A stretch of 58,760 nucleotides of DNA from Caldilineaceae bacterium (GTDB lineage: Bacteria > Chloroflexota > Anaerolineae > Caldilineales > Caldilineaceae), in contig JAJEDI010000059.1 of NCBI GenBank assembly GCA_022821585.1, positions 1-58,760 of the forward strand, written 5' to 3'. This document shows, in pieces, positions 11,921 to 20,276 of this stretch (positions are counted from its first letter, which is position 1; each line of letters opens with the position of its first letter). The notes under the pieces are model-generated. The model saw only the letters and a list, made by a program, of their open reading frames with translations. It searched no databases and had not been told where the DNA came from. Both the position numbers and the translations under genes were made by a program.

Positions 11921-12652
11921 TCACAGGGGCGCCTTGCGAGGCAGACCTTGCTGCCTGGGGTAGAGTCGGTGTGTCTTTCGCAGCTTCTTGATCAGGAGAA
12001 CGCGCCGCTCTTCATCCAGCGCCGGCACAACCACCGGCGCAAAACGTACCGCTTCGCCGCCCAGCAGTTCAATCGCGTTTCTCGCCTCCATAAACTCCTC
12101 TGCCGCGTTCGGTCCCTTATAGATGACCGCCAATCCACCCTGGCGCACAAATGGCAGCACATATTCGGTCAGCGTATTCAGCCGGGCCACGGCCCTGGCG
12201 GCCGCCAGATCGAACTGTCCGCGAAAACGACGATTACGGCCCAGCTCTTCTGCCCTGCCCTGAACGAGATTCACATTCTCGAGCCCCAGCGCACGTACAA
12301 CCTCTTCAAGGAACCGAATCTTCTTGGCCGTGCCGTCGACCAGCGTCAGTTTCAATGCAGGCCACGCGATCTTCAGTGGTACACCTGGAAATCCCGCGCC
12401 CGTGCCGATGTCAACGCAGGCCAGCGCACGCTTCAGAGGCATAGAAGCACCGACCTCCTCCGCGACCAGCGGCAGGCCCACCAAACAGTCCAGAAAATGC
12501 TTCTTCTGCACCTCGACACTGTCCGTTATCGCCGTCAGATTCATCCTCTGATTCCACTCCGCCAGCAGCGCCGCATAGACGCGAAACTGCTCTATCTGTT
12601 CGCTGGATAGTGGAATCCGTAAACTGTTCGCCCCCGAAATCAGAGTCTGCAT
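11921..12652 (-). CDS. rsmG: 16S rRNA (guanine527-N7)-methyltransferase RsmG
   Basis: A 243-residue RsmG (GidB), which uses S-adenosylmethionine to methylate N7 of G527 in 16S rRNA. The SAM-binding motif [16 protein letters not shown] lies near residue 85. KKIRFLEEV and [11 protein letters not shown] are family blocks, and the C-terminus ends in the usual [13 protein letters not shown]. The N-terminal helix reads [29 protein letters not shown], also typical. It begins with ATG at 12650-12652 and is divergent from the Nudix gene, with 28 bases between the starts, so the promoters must overlap or lie inside the coding ends. Loss of rsmG is known to give low-level streptomycin resistance; this copy looks intact. 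Confidence 0.96.
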   Translation of the reverse strand: MQTLISGANSLRIPLSSEQIEQFRVYAALLAEWNQRMNLTAITDSVEVQKKHFLDCLVGLPLVAEEVGASMPLKRALACVDIGTGAGFPGVPLKIAWPALKLTLVDGTAKKIRFLEEVVRALGLENVNLVQGRAEELGRNRRFRGQFDLAAARAVARLNTLTEYVLPFVRQGGLAVIYKGPNAAEEFMEARNAIELLGGEAVRFAPVVVPALDEERRVLLIKKLRKTHRLYPRQQGLPRKAPL

Positions 12653-12680
12653 GCCCGTATTCTAGCACAGGAGTCCTGCT

Positions 12681-13142
12681 GTGAAGACGATTCGATACAA
12701 CGCCGCCGGCGGCATCGTCGCCCAAAGAGACATCCTCGACCATCTGCCCGCGGCCGAAACATTCCTTCTCCTGCTCGACCGCCCCAGCCGCGCCGAAGTA
12801 CGCCTGCCCAAAGGGCATATCGACCCCGGCGAAAGCGCCGCGGAAGCTGCCCTGCGCGAAACCGGCGAAGAAACAGGTTTTGGCGATCTGCGTATCCTCG
12901 CCGACCTGGGCCGTCGTACAGTCGAATTCGATTACAAGGGTGCGCACTACATCCGCGAGGAACGTTACTTCCTGATGAAACTGCTTTCGCCCCGTCAGAT
13001 AACCCGGCCCCCAAAGGACGCCAAACAGTTCCAGGTCCTGTGGGAACCCCTTGACCGCGCCGGCCAAAGGCTGACTTTTGAAGCCGAACGCCTATTCGTG
13101 GCCGACGCCGTCAACACACTCCGCAAACTGCCCGGCCTCTGA
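12681..13142 (+). CDS. Nudix hydrolase
   Basis: A 153-residue Nudix hydrolase, cleaving a nucleoside diphosphate linked to another group. The full 23-residue Nudix box spans G45 to F67 and matches GX5EX7REUXEEXGU, with RE at 59-60 and EE at 63-64 as the Mg2+ ligands. The start is GTG at 12681 with ACAGGAG about eight bases upstream. Part of the fold after the box (VEFDYKGAHYIREERYFLMKL) resembles bacterial ApA/ADP-ribose-type hydrolases, but the substrate cannot be assigned. It is a single-gene unit, divergent from rsmG and convergent with the infA block. Confidence 0.92.
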   Translation: MKTIRYNAAGGIVAQRDILDHLPAAETFLLLLDRPSRAEVRLPKGHIDPGESAAEAALRETGEETGFGDLRILADLGRRTVEFDYKGAHYIREERYFLMKLLSPRQITRPPKDAKQFQVLWEPLDRAGQRLTFEAERLFVADAVNTLRKLPGL

Positions 13143-13154
13143 AAACCTCCATAC

Positions 13155-13182
13155 AAAAAACCGGGAATGGACCCATTCCCGG
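13155..13182 (-). terminator. Intrinsic terminator after infA
   Basis: CCGGGAATGG (13161-13170) pairs perfectly with CCATTCCCGG (13173-13182). On the minus strand the hairpin is followed directly by TTTTTT (13155-13160). It lies about 120 bases after the infA stop and would end the rpsA-rpsU-infA transcripts. The plus-strand side lacks a T tract, so it serves the minus strand. Confidence 0.85.
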
Positions 13183-13304
13183 CTCGTTGTAACTGCCTCG
13201 GTTTTCGGTTCTTGACTCTTGGTGAAAACGCCACTGCATCCAAATGCCGTAGGCGTGCGGCCGTACCGCACGCACAGTCGGTCTTCACCAATGCAGATAT
13301 GCCG

Positions 13305-13520
13305 CTACTTGCGCCGATATGTAATGCGTCCGCGTGTCAAGTCATACGGACTCATATCGACCCTCACCCTGTCACCGAGAAAAACCCGAATGTAGTTCCT
13401 ACGCATCTTGCCCGACAGATACGCCAGAACGACATGCCCATTCTCCAATTCCACCCGAAACTGGGCATTCGGCAACGCTTCGATGACTTTGCCTTCCAGT
13501 GTGAGTATTTCCTCAGCCAT
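13305..13520 (-). CDS. infA: Translation initiation factor IF-1
   Basis: A 71-residue IF-1 of normal length. It binds the A site of the 30S subunit and helps IF-2 and IF-3 during initiation. It is a single OB fold, recognisable from [64 protein letters not shown] read in segments. ATG at 13518-13520 is preceded by GGAGAG. In most bacteria infA sits in the spc ribosomal operon next to rpmJ; here it follows rpsU (59-base spacer) and rpsA. No rpmJ is seen downstream. Confidence 0.96.
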   Translation of the reverse strand: MAEEILTLEGKVIEALPNAQFRVELENGHVVLAYLSGKMRRNYIRVFLGDRVRVDMSPYDLTRGRITYRRK

Positions 13521-13579
13521 AACTCTCCATCAGTTTACGCGTGGCCGGCTGTTCTGCAGCCTGGTCTTTGGCGAATGCT

Positions 13580-13783
13580 CTAACGGAAAGACCGGGCCGC
13601 ATTCCGCCGTGCTTTCCGGATTGCCTTCTGTTTGTTGATGCGTCGCACTTCACTCTTGGACGTAAACCAGCGTTTCTGGCGCACAATCGGTAGGATACGC
13701 GCCTCGGCTACCGACTTCCGGAACCGCCGCATCAGACTTTCCTGTGACTCTCCTGGCCTCAACTCAACGCTAATCGAACTCAC
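13580..13783 (-). CDS. rpsU: 30S ribosomal protein S21
   Basis: S21, the small basic 30S protein near the anti-Shine-Dalgarno region. The body VELRPGESQESLMRRFRKSV, then EARILPIVRQKRW and a C-terminal tail rich in K and R, is typical. The start is uncertain. An ATG at 13819 would add a cysteine-rich leader (MFCPICIHVLKG) that is not usual for S21. I prefer GTG at 13781-13783, giving 67 residues beginning MSSISVELRPGES. The purine run AAGGGGGTGA overlaps this GTG. It is better spaced (5 bases) for the in-frame ATT at residue 4, so a non-standard start is possible. The gene lies between rpsA and infA on the same strand. Confidence 0.9.
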   Translation of the reverse strand: MSSISVELRPGESQESLMRRFRKSVAEARILPIVRQKRWFTSKSEVRRINKQKAIRKARRNAARSFR

Positions 13784-13819
13784 CCCCTTCAAAACGTGAA
13801 TGCAAATCGGACAAAACAA

Positions 13820-13857
13820 GCCTGCCAGCCCATTTTGCTCTAATAGACTGGCAGGCA
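13820..13857 (-). terminator. Possible terminator or attenuator between rpsA and rpsU
   Basis: GCCTGCCAG (13820-13828) pairs with CTGGCAGGC (13849-13857): nine base pairs and a 20-base loop. On the minus strand it is followed by TTGTTTTGT. It could end most rpsA transcripts or only attenuate them before rpsU and infA. The large loop makes it weaker than the site at 13155. Confidence 0.5.
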
Positions 13858-13900
13858 GCGCAATTATAAACGACCCTCGGTAAGGACTGCAAAAAACACT

Positions 13901-15490
13901 TTAGATTCTTTCCTCCGACCCGTCCGGCGCGTCATCCTCGGAATCCTCTTCTCCCGCAGCCTCTTCCTCGTCCTCCGCAGGCGCAGCCGCCTCTTCTTCC
14001 GAGTCGTCGGACTCCCCCTCGTCAACCGCCGCTTCCGGCTCTTCGACGGCAGCCTCCGCCTCAGCAACGGCAGCTGCGGGCTCACCAGCAGCTGCAGGCT
14101 CCGCCTCCTCAACCCTGTCCGCCTCTGCTACCGCCGCCTCCGACTCCTCGTCCGCACTGCTCGCAAAGCTCTCCGCCTCCGACTCCAGCAGCGCCTGCCC
14201 CACAATTTCGTCGGCCTGCCGCCGGCTCAATCCTATGCGCTGCCGGTCCGGGTGGATGCGCAAAATCTTCACCGGAATGCGATCACCGCTGCTGACCATC
14301 TTCAGCGGCTCTGCAACCGTAATGTCGGCAAGCTCGCTGATATGGATCAACCCTTCGATTCCTGGCTCCAACTGGGCGAAGGCGCCAAAATCGATCACCC
14401 GCGTTACCGTGACCAGAATCGTGTCATTCACCTTGTAGCGCTCTTCAATGCTCTCCCAGGGATTCGAAAGCAATCGCTTGCGGCTCAGCGCGATGCGGCT
14501 CCGCTCCGGGTCCAAACGCAGTACTTCGACCTGGATTCGCTCTCCCACCTGCAACACATCGCGCGGGTGGCTGACCGGTGTCCAGCCAATCTCGCTGACG
14601 TGCAGGAGCCCGTCCGCGCCGCCGATATCCACAAACGCGCCAAACGGACGCAGGCTGCGTACCTCACCATCTACGACCGCGCCGACCTCCAGCTCCTCAA
14701 ATAACTGCGCTTTGCGTCCAGCCCGGTACTCGCGCTCCGCCAGCCGGTACGAGAGCACAAGACGACGCCGCTGCCGCTCAACTTCGATTACCTTGACTGG
14801 AAGCTCCTGGCCCACAATCTGTTGCAGCCGCTCATTGCGCTGCTCTTCATTCATGTTGCGCGGCAGCCCCACGATGTGCGATGCCGGAATAAACCCCCGC
14901 AAATGGTCGAAATCAGCCAGCAGACCACCCTTGTTGAAGCCAACGACCTTCCGCACGGTGATCTCGCCGCTCTCGAGCATCTTCTCCGCAACGAGCCAGT
15001 CCTTTTTCTGCAGGGCGTCCGCAATGCTCAACACCAGCATGCCTTCACTGGTAGTGAGCTTGCTCACCACGACCGGTACCGTCTCACCTTCACGCAGCGT
15101 GCCCACATATTCTTCCTCGAGCCGGTTCAGGTCCGACTGGGGCACGATCCCATCCCGCTTGGCGCCAATGTTGACCAGCAGCTCGTTTGACCGAACCTCT
15201 ACGACGATACCTTCGCGAAGATCGCCCCGTTCCGGCAAACTGAGGTCCTCTTCTTCCGCGAGGTACTGTTCAAAAAGCATCTCGTCGGCCTGTTGCTGTT
15301 CATCAGCCTGCTGCCCGTCATCAGCCTGCAACTCCTCTTCAGCCTGCTGCCCGTCATCGGCCTGCAACTCCTCTTCAGCCTGCAACGCCTGGCCAGCCGG
15401 CAAATCTGGGTCGGCTTGCAACTCTGGGTCAACTTGCTCAACTTCGGTGTTCTCGGCCTCGTCGCCTGACTTCTCTGACTCTGACATCAT
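13901..15490 (-). CDS. rpsA: S1 RNA-binding domain protein, ribosomal protein S1-like
   Basis: About 529 residues with four S1 (OB-fold) RNA-binding domains, roughly at 90-158, 177-250, 268-336 and 353-424. Domains three and four are the most canonical (GEVRSLRPFGAFVDIGGADGLLHVSE and VTRVIDFGAFAQLEPGIEGLIHISE, read in parts). S1 binds mRNA on the 30S subunit during initiation. E. coli S1 has six domains; four is common elsewhere. Both ends are acidic and low in complexity. The N-terminus has 12-residue repeats (EELQADDGQQAE), and the C-terminus is a long A/E-rich tail with many S and D. I chose ATG at 15490, with AGGTGG upstream; an ATG at 15547 would add 19 residues without a clear ribosome site. 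Confidence 0.9.
   Translation of the reverse strand: MMSESEKSGDEAENTEVEQVDPELQADPDLPAGQALQAEEELQADDGQQAEEELQADDGQQADEQQQADEMLFEQYLAEEEDLSLPERGDLREGIVVEVRSNELLVNIGAKRDGIVPQSDLNRLEEEYVGTLREGETVPVVVSKLTTSEGMLVLSIADALQKKDWLVAEKMLESGEITVRKVVGFNKGGLLADFDHLRGFIPASHIVGLPRNMNEEQRNERLQQIVGQELPVKVIEVERQRRRLVLSYRLAEREYRAGRKAQLFEELEVGAVVDGEVRSLRPFGAFVDIGGADGLLHVSEIGWTPVSHPRDVLQVGERIQVEVLRLDPERSRIALSRKRLLSNPWESIEERYKVNDTILVTVTRVIDFGAFAQLEPGIEGLIHISELADITVAEPLKMVSSGDRIPVKILRIHPDRQRIGLSRRQADEIVGQALLESEAESFASSADEESEAAVAEADRVEEAEPAAAGEPAAAVAEAEAAVEEPEAAVDEGESDDSEEEAAAPAEDEEEAAGEEDSEDDAPDGSEERI
15304..15375 (-). repeat. 36-bp tandem repeat inside rpsA
   Basis: Two near-perfect 36-base copies (15304-15339 and 15340-15375, one visible difference) encode two copies of a 12-residue acidic unit. 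A partial third copy follows. Being a multiple of three, the array can expand or contract without breaking the frame. Confidence 0.85.
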
Positions 15491-15605
15491 CGATCTGCCC
15501 ACCTGTGGATTGCGTAGTTGTTCGCAAGAAGGTTCGGCTGCCGACATGGCAGCCCAAAACCCCAGGCCCCCTTTACCGCCCTGCCCTGTCTACCTACATC
15601 CCCAT

Positions 15606-15634
15606 ATTATAACCATCTGGTTATGTACAGTCAA
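15606..15634 (-). promoter_or_regulatory. Near-consensus sigma-70 promoter for rpsA
   Basis: On the minus strand TTGACT (15629-15634) and TATAAT (15606-15611) are separated by exactly 17 bases, 11 of 12 consensus matches. Transcription would start near 15598, leaving a leader of roughly 110 bases before the ATG at 15490. It would drive rpsA and, by read-through, rpsU and infA. Confidence 0.8.
15609..15624. promoter_or_regulatory. Inverted repeat in the rpsA promoter spacer, possible operator
   Basis: ATAACCA-TC-TGGTTAT is a perfect seven-base inverted repeat that covers the end of the -10 box and part of the spacer. A protein dimer bound here would block RNA polymerase. The regulator is unknown. 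Confidence 0.5.
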
Positions 15635-16004
15635 GCACCAAAATTTACCAGTTTCTTGTCAGATCTTGAAATATTTTGGGGAAAATCCAGGTGCAGGCGA
15701 CCTTACCGAGCACGATCTGACACCGTTTCGAGCGAGAAAAAGATGTGCAGCTCCAAGACTTGGTTAGCGCGTCGGATATTCCGACAAAACGGCGAAAAGC
15801 CTGAAGCACATCCGATAGGCGCGCCTTGAAGAATCCAGCGATGGTTTCGACCTAATGGAACTCCCGGCAGTTGCCAGGACGCCTCGCGCCAGTTACGCAT
15901 TGGAATCGCGCCAGTTTGGTCTGACTCTACGCAGTTCGCAATTGGCGAGAAGCGAGGTCCTATCTTGAACGCAATTTGGATCGGTCGGCAACTGTCCGTG
16001 GCCG
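15635..16004. other. Non-coding gap, nothing recognised
   Basis: About 370 bases between the rpsA promoter and the stop of the DUF4129 gene. No domain-bearing frame, tRNA, clear hairpin terminator or repeat was seen. Confidence 0.45.
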
Positions 16005-17657
16005 CTATTCGGCCTTCGGCGCGTCCTGTCCTTCCTCGCCTGGATCGGATTGCTCTTCCCCTAATCCGGCAAGCGCCCCCCGAATCTGGGTCCACGCCCG
16101 TTTCAATAGTGGGACCGCCGTCGCCTCTGTGCTCTGACGCGCAAATTCAATGTTCACAAAGCCGTCTGTCAGACGCGCGGCAGCTGCCGCGTCTTCACTC
16201 TCGACCTGGCTTCCCAAACGCGCCTGAAAACTGTACGGCGTCTCGCCCGGGCGCCGTCGCACACCGTGCTCCGCCGCACTCTCCAGCGTCGAAACATAAA
16301 AGTAACGGACCTGCTCATCCGGCGGCAACCGGCCCAGCATCAGCTCATCCAGCCAGCGGCGCACGCGCGAACGGCCCGACTTCTCCTTCAATTCCTCTTC
16401 CGGGGCCAACCTCCGCGAGCGCCATTCGCTAAACGCGTCCCCAATCTGCTTCCAACCCTGCAGGAACTGCCGCAACCAGGCCAATATCAGTTGGAAATTG
16501 ACGCCCCGCCCCTGAAGATAGATATACGTCGCATAGCCAAGCAATAGTAAGACGATTATCCAGAACACCGTGCCCCCCAGCCACGGCGGCGCCTCCGCCG
16601 GCTGGACCTGCTCGATCTGCGGCGCAGAAAACTCCGGTTGCTCGCGCGCCGGCTCCTCGACAATCTCCTCGTCGCCTCCGAATAGCAGAGCGAGCAGTCC
16701 CAGTATCAGGCCCATCAGCAGGTAGATCGCCCCCGATACGGCTCGCATTACCAGCCCCATCAGCTGGGCCAGCCGGAACGTCCCGCCCAACGGCATCAGA
16801 AAAGCCGCCGCCCCCACCACCAGCAGCAGACCGATAGCATAGAACGGCCAGTTGCGCACGATCGTGGCCTCACTGGGCAGCTTCGCCAGCTGCCACCTCG
16901 CCCGCAGCGCCGCCAGGTGACCGAACGTCAGCAGCAGCAGGCCCAGCACGAAATAGACGATCGCCGCACCGATGACGCCACCCGCTATGTCCTGCCGCAC
17001 CAGCGCAAAAAAGCCGTTCGAGCCCATCCCCACCTGGCTGGCCGCGGTCAGTACAATCAGCAGCATTCCCCCGATCGCCCAGCGCTCGCTGAATCGTCGC
17101 ACCAAGGCGCCGCGGTCACTCTGTATGCGATGATCGTCGCCGCTGATCGGCCTCGACGCCGCCTCCAGATCGGCAAGTTCGTCCGGCTGCAGGCCCATTG
17201 CCAGAAAATCGTTCGTCACCAGCACCGCCATCCCCCACGCGATCAGGATGAACAGAGCGTTGATGATGAACATCAACGTGAGGAAAACGGCGAACGGCTG
17301 CATCACCATCGCCGCCGGTGCCGGCCAACCCTCGACAGTCGCCCAGAGCGCGATACGCGCCGAAAACAGGATCAACCCCAGCTCCGACAGACGAAAGCTG
17401 ACCGTACGCCGCTGTCGTTGCTCGGGACGCACCAGCATCGTCGTCGTATATCCGCCCACCAGCGCCGCCCCGATCGACGTGATCCGCAGCACATTCAAGT
17501 AGGATTCGGGCAGCCCCGGCCCAATATGCCGGACAAAAGAGGTCAGCGCCACCAGCAGGCAGCCGACCAGCGCCGCAATGACCGCCGGACGCAGCAAAGA
17601 GTCCTGCCACGCATTGTCAAATCCAGCCTGATGTCCGCCGCCCTCAGTCTCTGCCAT
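16005..17657 (-). CDS. DUF4129-type multi-pass membrane protein
   Basis: A 550-residue membrane protein. Hydrophobic segments fill residues about 25-330 (for example PAVIAALVGCLLVALTSFV and LLIVLTAASQVGMG), and a single segment near 355-380 (FWIIVLLLLGYATYIYL) precedes a cytoplasmic or surface C-terminal domain. That domain, with VRYFYVSTLESAAEHGVRRRPGETP, matches the DUF4129 domain usually found at the end of transglutaminase-like proteins in MoxR/DUF58 loci. No transglutaminase domain is present here. It is the third gene of the unit moxR, DUF58, DUF4129. By context it may take part in a MoxR-dependent cell-surface or chaperone process, which is inference. ATG at 17657. A heptamer repeat run fills the 75-base gap before it. 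Confidence 0.8.
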   Translation of the reverse strand: MAETEGGGHQAGFDNAWQDSLLRPAVIAALVGCLLVALTSFVRHIGPGLPESYLNVLRITSIGAALVGGYTTTMLVRPEQRQRRTVSFRLSELGLILFSARIALWATVEGWPAPAAMVMQPFAVFLTLMFIINALFILIAWGMAVLVTNDFLAMGLQPDELADLEAASRPISGDDHRIQSDRGALVRRFSERWAIGGMLLIVLTAASQVGMGSNGFFALVRQDIAGGVIGAAIVYFVLGLLLLTFGHLAALRARWQLAKLPSEATIVRNWPFYAIGLLLVVGAAAFLMPLGGTFRLAQLMGLVMRAVSGAIYLLMGLILGLLALLFGGDEEIVEEPAREQPEFSAPQIEQVQPAEAPPWLGGTVFWIIVLLLLGYATYIYLQGRGVNFQLILAWLRQFLQGWKQIGDAFSEWRSRRLAPEEELKEKSGRSRVRRWLDELMLGRLPPDEQVRYFYVSTLESAAEHGVRRRPGETPYSFQARLGSQVESEDAAAAARLTDGFVNIEFARQSTEATAVPLLKRAWTQIRGALAGLGEEQSDPGEEGQDAPKAE

Positions 17658-17689
17658 CTGCCCTTAGACCCGCCCCCATCCAACCCACC

Positions 17690-17746
17690 ACTGACCACTA
17701 ACCACTGACCACTAACCACTCACCACTGACCACTACCCCTGCAGTT
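17690..17746 (+). repeat. Heptamer run ending in CTGCAGTT
   Basis: Seven-base units alternate CTGACCA and CTAACCA (also CTCACCA), ending CCCCTGCAGTT. The right end overlaps the 3' end of the DUF58 gene, whose stop codon (17733-17735) and last codons fall inside the run. Confidence 0.85.
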
Positions 17747-19004
17747 TCAGCAAATCCGACTCCCAAATCGTCTGATGCGAAGTAATGCCCAGGGCCTCTG
17801 CCTGCTCCCGAATGCGCTTGAACTGCGGCTGCAACGTGCACACCAGGGCATACACGTTCAGTCCCCGCCGGTACATGCCGTGCATCACCCAGACCAGCTC
17901 CTCGGTCAGCCGCGGCGTCACCACCACCAGTGTTGAACCCCAGCTCAGATGCGCCACCCGTCCCGGCAGCCACGTCGGCAGCGCAATCGGAGATCTCCAC
18001 TCCTCCTCCGAACTCCCGTCCGTCGCACCCTTGGGCGCCCTGCCATTCCGGTTCGACGGCTCTTCTTCGGCTTTACGCATGTCCCGCAGCTGAATGCGCG
18101 CCAGGATCTCAAGTATCCCCATCAGATGGCCGCGCCCGTTTCGCGAAGGGACGGCCAGCACCTCCGCACCGGTGCGCGGGTCCTCCCCGTTGCTGAGAAA
18201 CCCTATCTCCTGCCGCTGCTCTGCCACGTGACTGGCCACAGACGCCGCCAGCACCACCGCCCACTCGCTCCCGCTGTACTCCTCCCGGTAGGGGAAGGCG
18301 CTGCGGTCCAGGTCGAGGACCACCGTCGTACTCAGGGCCATCGACGGCTGGAACTTCTTCACCAGCAGCGTGTCCTCGTGCGCGCTTGCCCGCCAGTGAA
18401 TGTTCCGCATGCTGTCGCCGCTCTCGTACGGGCGCACGCCTGCCATACGCGTCGGGTCCTGGTACAGCCGGTGGGGGCTGCGCATATCGCCGAAGGGCAG
18501 AAGACTTGGCAGACCCAGGTCCGCCAGGGAGTAGACTTTGGGATAGACCGTCAGCAGGTGCGCGGTGGTCTCTTGCCAGGAGGATTCCGCAAATCCGAAC
18601 AGATCGCCCGTCTGCAGACTGAGCGGACCGATCTCGTAGTAGCCGCGGCGGTGACAGTGCAACGCAAACTGGCGCTTGGTCAGCGAACGCCCGCCCACGC
18701 TGATCACCGTGCTGTACTGTTCGATCGCTCTCAGGTCGATCGGGATGTTCTCCTGCAATCGCAGCCACGGGATCGGCAGGCGGCTGCGATTCAGAAAGTT
18801 GATATCGCTGTGTATTCTCTCGCCGGCAAATGCTCTCGGCGGCACCCGCCGCGATACGTTAAGGTTGCGCAGGCTGCGCCTTGTCCACCAGTGGCTGATC
18901 AGCCAAACGCCGCCCACCACGTAGAAGACGTAATAGATCCAGTCCATTCGCAGAAAAACCGCGAATGCGAACAGAAATAGAAGCAAGAAGAAGAGATCGA
19001 ACAA
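17733..19004 (-). CDS. DUF58 domain-containing protein
   Basis: About 423 residues. Two membrane segments lie at the N-terminus (FDLFFLLLFLFAFAVFL and IYYVFYVVGGVWLI), followed by a Rossmann/vWA-like region. The DUF58 signature is VRPYESGDSMRNIHWRASA, near residue 205. Such proteins accompany MoxR ATPases, and here the gene starts four bases after the moxR stop. I chose TTG at 19002-19004, preceded by AGGACAGGGA, because it keeps the first membrane segment; an ATG at 18947 would remove it. The C-terminus LKLQG and the stop codon come from the heptamer repeat and its CTGCAG end, so the native 3' end may have been replaced or extended by the repeat. Confidence 0.85.
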   Translation of the reverse strand: MFDLFFLLLFLFAFAVFLRMDWIYYVFYVVGGVWLISHWWTRRSLRNLNVSRRVPPRAFAGERIHSDINFLNRSRLPIPWLRLQENIPIDLRAIEQYSTVISVGGRSLTKRQFALHCHRRGYYEIGPLSLQTGDLFGFAESSWQETTAHLLTVYPKVYSLADLGLPSLLPFGDMRSPHRLYQDPTRMAGVRPYESGDSMRNIHWRASAHEDTLLVKKFQPSMALSTTVVLDLDRSAFPYREEYSGSEWAVVLAASVASHVAEQRQEIGFLSNGEDPRTGAEVLAVPSRNGRGHLMGILEILARIQLRDMRKAEEEPSNRNGRAPKGATDGSSEEEWRSPIALPTWLPGRVAHLSWGSTLVVVTPRLTEELVWVMHGMYRRGLNVYALVCTLQPQFKRIREQAEALGITSHQTIWESDLLKLQG

Positions 19005-19008
19005 CTGT

Positions 19009-19995
19009 TTATCCCTGTCCTTCAGTCGCGGGGACCGCCGCCCACGCCTCCGTCTCGTCACCCAGATTAAGTGCGGTCGCTTCCAGCAGTTCGCTGATGA
19101 TCTGGTCTGCCGTCCGTCCTCGCAGCGCCGCGTCCGAGCGCACGATGCAGCGATGCGGCAGGGCCAGCGGCGCCAGCGCCTGCACGTCGTCCGGCAGCGC
19201 ATAGTCGCGGCCCCGCAACGCTGCCCGCGCCTGCGCGCCCCGATAGAGCGCCAGCGAACCGCGCGGGCTCGCGCCCAGCGCCAGGTCCCCGTGGCTGCGC
19301 GTCGCCTGTACCAGCCCCACAATATAGTCGCGAATGCTGTCCGCCACCGTAACGTTCCATATCTGCTCCGCCAGCTCCGGCAGCTTGTGCCCGTCGACCA
19401 CTGCCTCCAGCGTCTCGATCGGATGCCGGTGCCCCAGACTGACCAGCATCTCCCCCTCCTCCTCATCCGACAGGTAACCCAGATTCAGCTTGAATAGGAA
19501 CCGGTCCAGTTGCGCCTCCGGCAACGGGAATGTGCCTTCGTATTCCACCGGGTTCTGCGTCGCAATCACCATGAACGGCCTCGGCAGCGGACGCGTCAAC
19601 CCATCCGCCGTGATCTGCCGTTCACCCATACACTCCAGCAGCGCCGCCTGCGTCCGCGGTGTGGCCCGGTTTATCTCGTCGGCCAGCAGGACATGCGTAA
19701 ACGCAGGGCCGGCAATGAACTGAAACTGCCGTGTCTCCTGGTTGAAAATGCTCGTGCCCGTAATGTCGCTGGGTAGCAGGTCTGGCGTGCACTGTAGCCG
19801 GCGGAAATCTACGCCCAGGCTCACCGAAAGCGCCCGCGCCATCATCGTCTTGCCGACCCCCGGCACATCCTCCAGCAGAACGTGGCCTTCACACAGCAAC
19901 GCGATCAGCAGGTGCTCGATCACCTCCGCCTTGCCTACGATTACATCGCCGACATTGTTCAGTACTCCACGCGCGAAATCCTGTGCGGTCTCCAT
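19009..19995 (-). CDS. MoxR-family AAA+ ATPase
   Basis: A 328-residue MoxR ATPase, an AAA+ chaperone family that helps assemble or activate complexes, often with vWA-domain partners. Walker A is GVGKT at 46-50 (LLEDVPGVGKTMMARAL) and Walker B is LLADEINR at 103-110. The downstream blocks TQAALLECMGERQIT, ATQNPVEYEGTFPLPEAQLDRF and the lid region are typical. The length is normal. It begins with ATG at 19995 and is the first gene of the moxR-DUF58-DUF4129 unit, with tight spacing to DUF58. The client is unknown. Confidence 0.95.
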   Translation of the reverse strand: METAQDFARGVLNNVGDVIVGKAEVIEHLLIALLCEGHVLLEDVPGVGKTMMARALSVSLGVDFRRLQCTPDLLPSDITGTSIFNQETRQFQFIAGPAFTHVLLADEINRATPRTQAALLECMGERQITADGLTRPLPRPFMVIATQNPVEYEGTFPLPEAQLDRFLFKLNLGYLSDEEEGEMLVSLGHRHPIETLEAVVDGHKLPELAEQIWNVTVADSIRDYIVGLVQATRSHGDLALGASPRGSLALYRGAQARAALRGRDYALPDDVQALAPLALPHRCIVRSDAALRGRTADQIISELLEATALNLGDETEAWAAVPATEGQG

Positions 19996-20276
19996 GCAGC
20001 CTCTCTATCTGTGGTTCGGGCCGGGTCTCATCATCGCGTCCGGCCGCCGCGTCATGCCCCGCCTGACAAGCAAAGCACAGGCACATACGGGCATGCAATC
20101 GGTGCGCCGGTAGACTTATGATGGGCATACAATTTCCGCCGATTGTACATCACTCCACCGAAATCAGCGAACCTGCCGCCCAGAACGGTACAGTCCAAAA
20201 CGGGGGTAATCCGGTGTGTTCCTTTAGTAACGACCATTTCAAATTCAGTCCTCACATCCATCCCCAACACTTCGTC
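19996..20276. other. Upstream region of moxR, nothing recognised
   Basis: About 280 bases that should contain the moxR promoter. No box pair stood out, and there is no gene or stable hairpin. Confidence 0.4.

Noticed and set aside
14448..15767. Plus-strand frame of 439 codons opposite rpsA
   Set aside because: Ser/Cys/Arg-rich antisense translation created by the acidic repeats of rpsA; no ribosome site or domain.
17690..17746. Heptamer runs considered as a CRISPR array or telomere-like array
   Set aside because: Units are seven bases with no spacers and no cas genes nearby; too short and too scattered for either.
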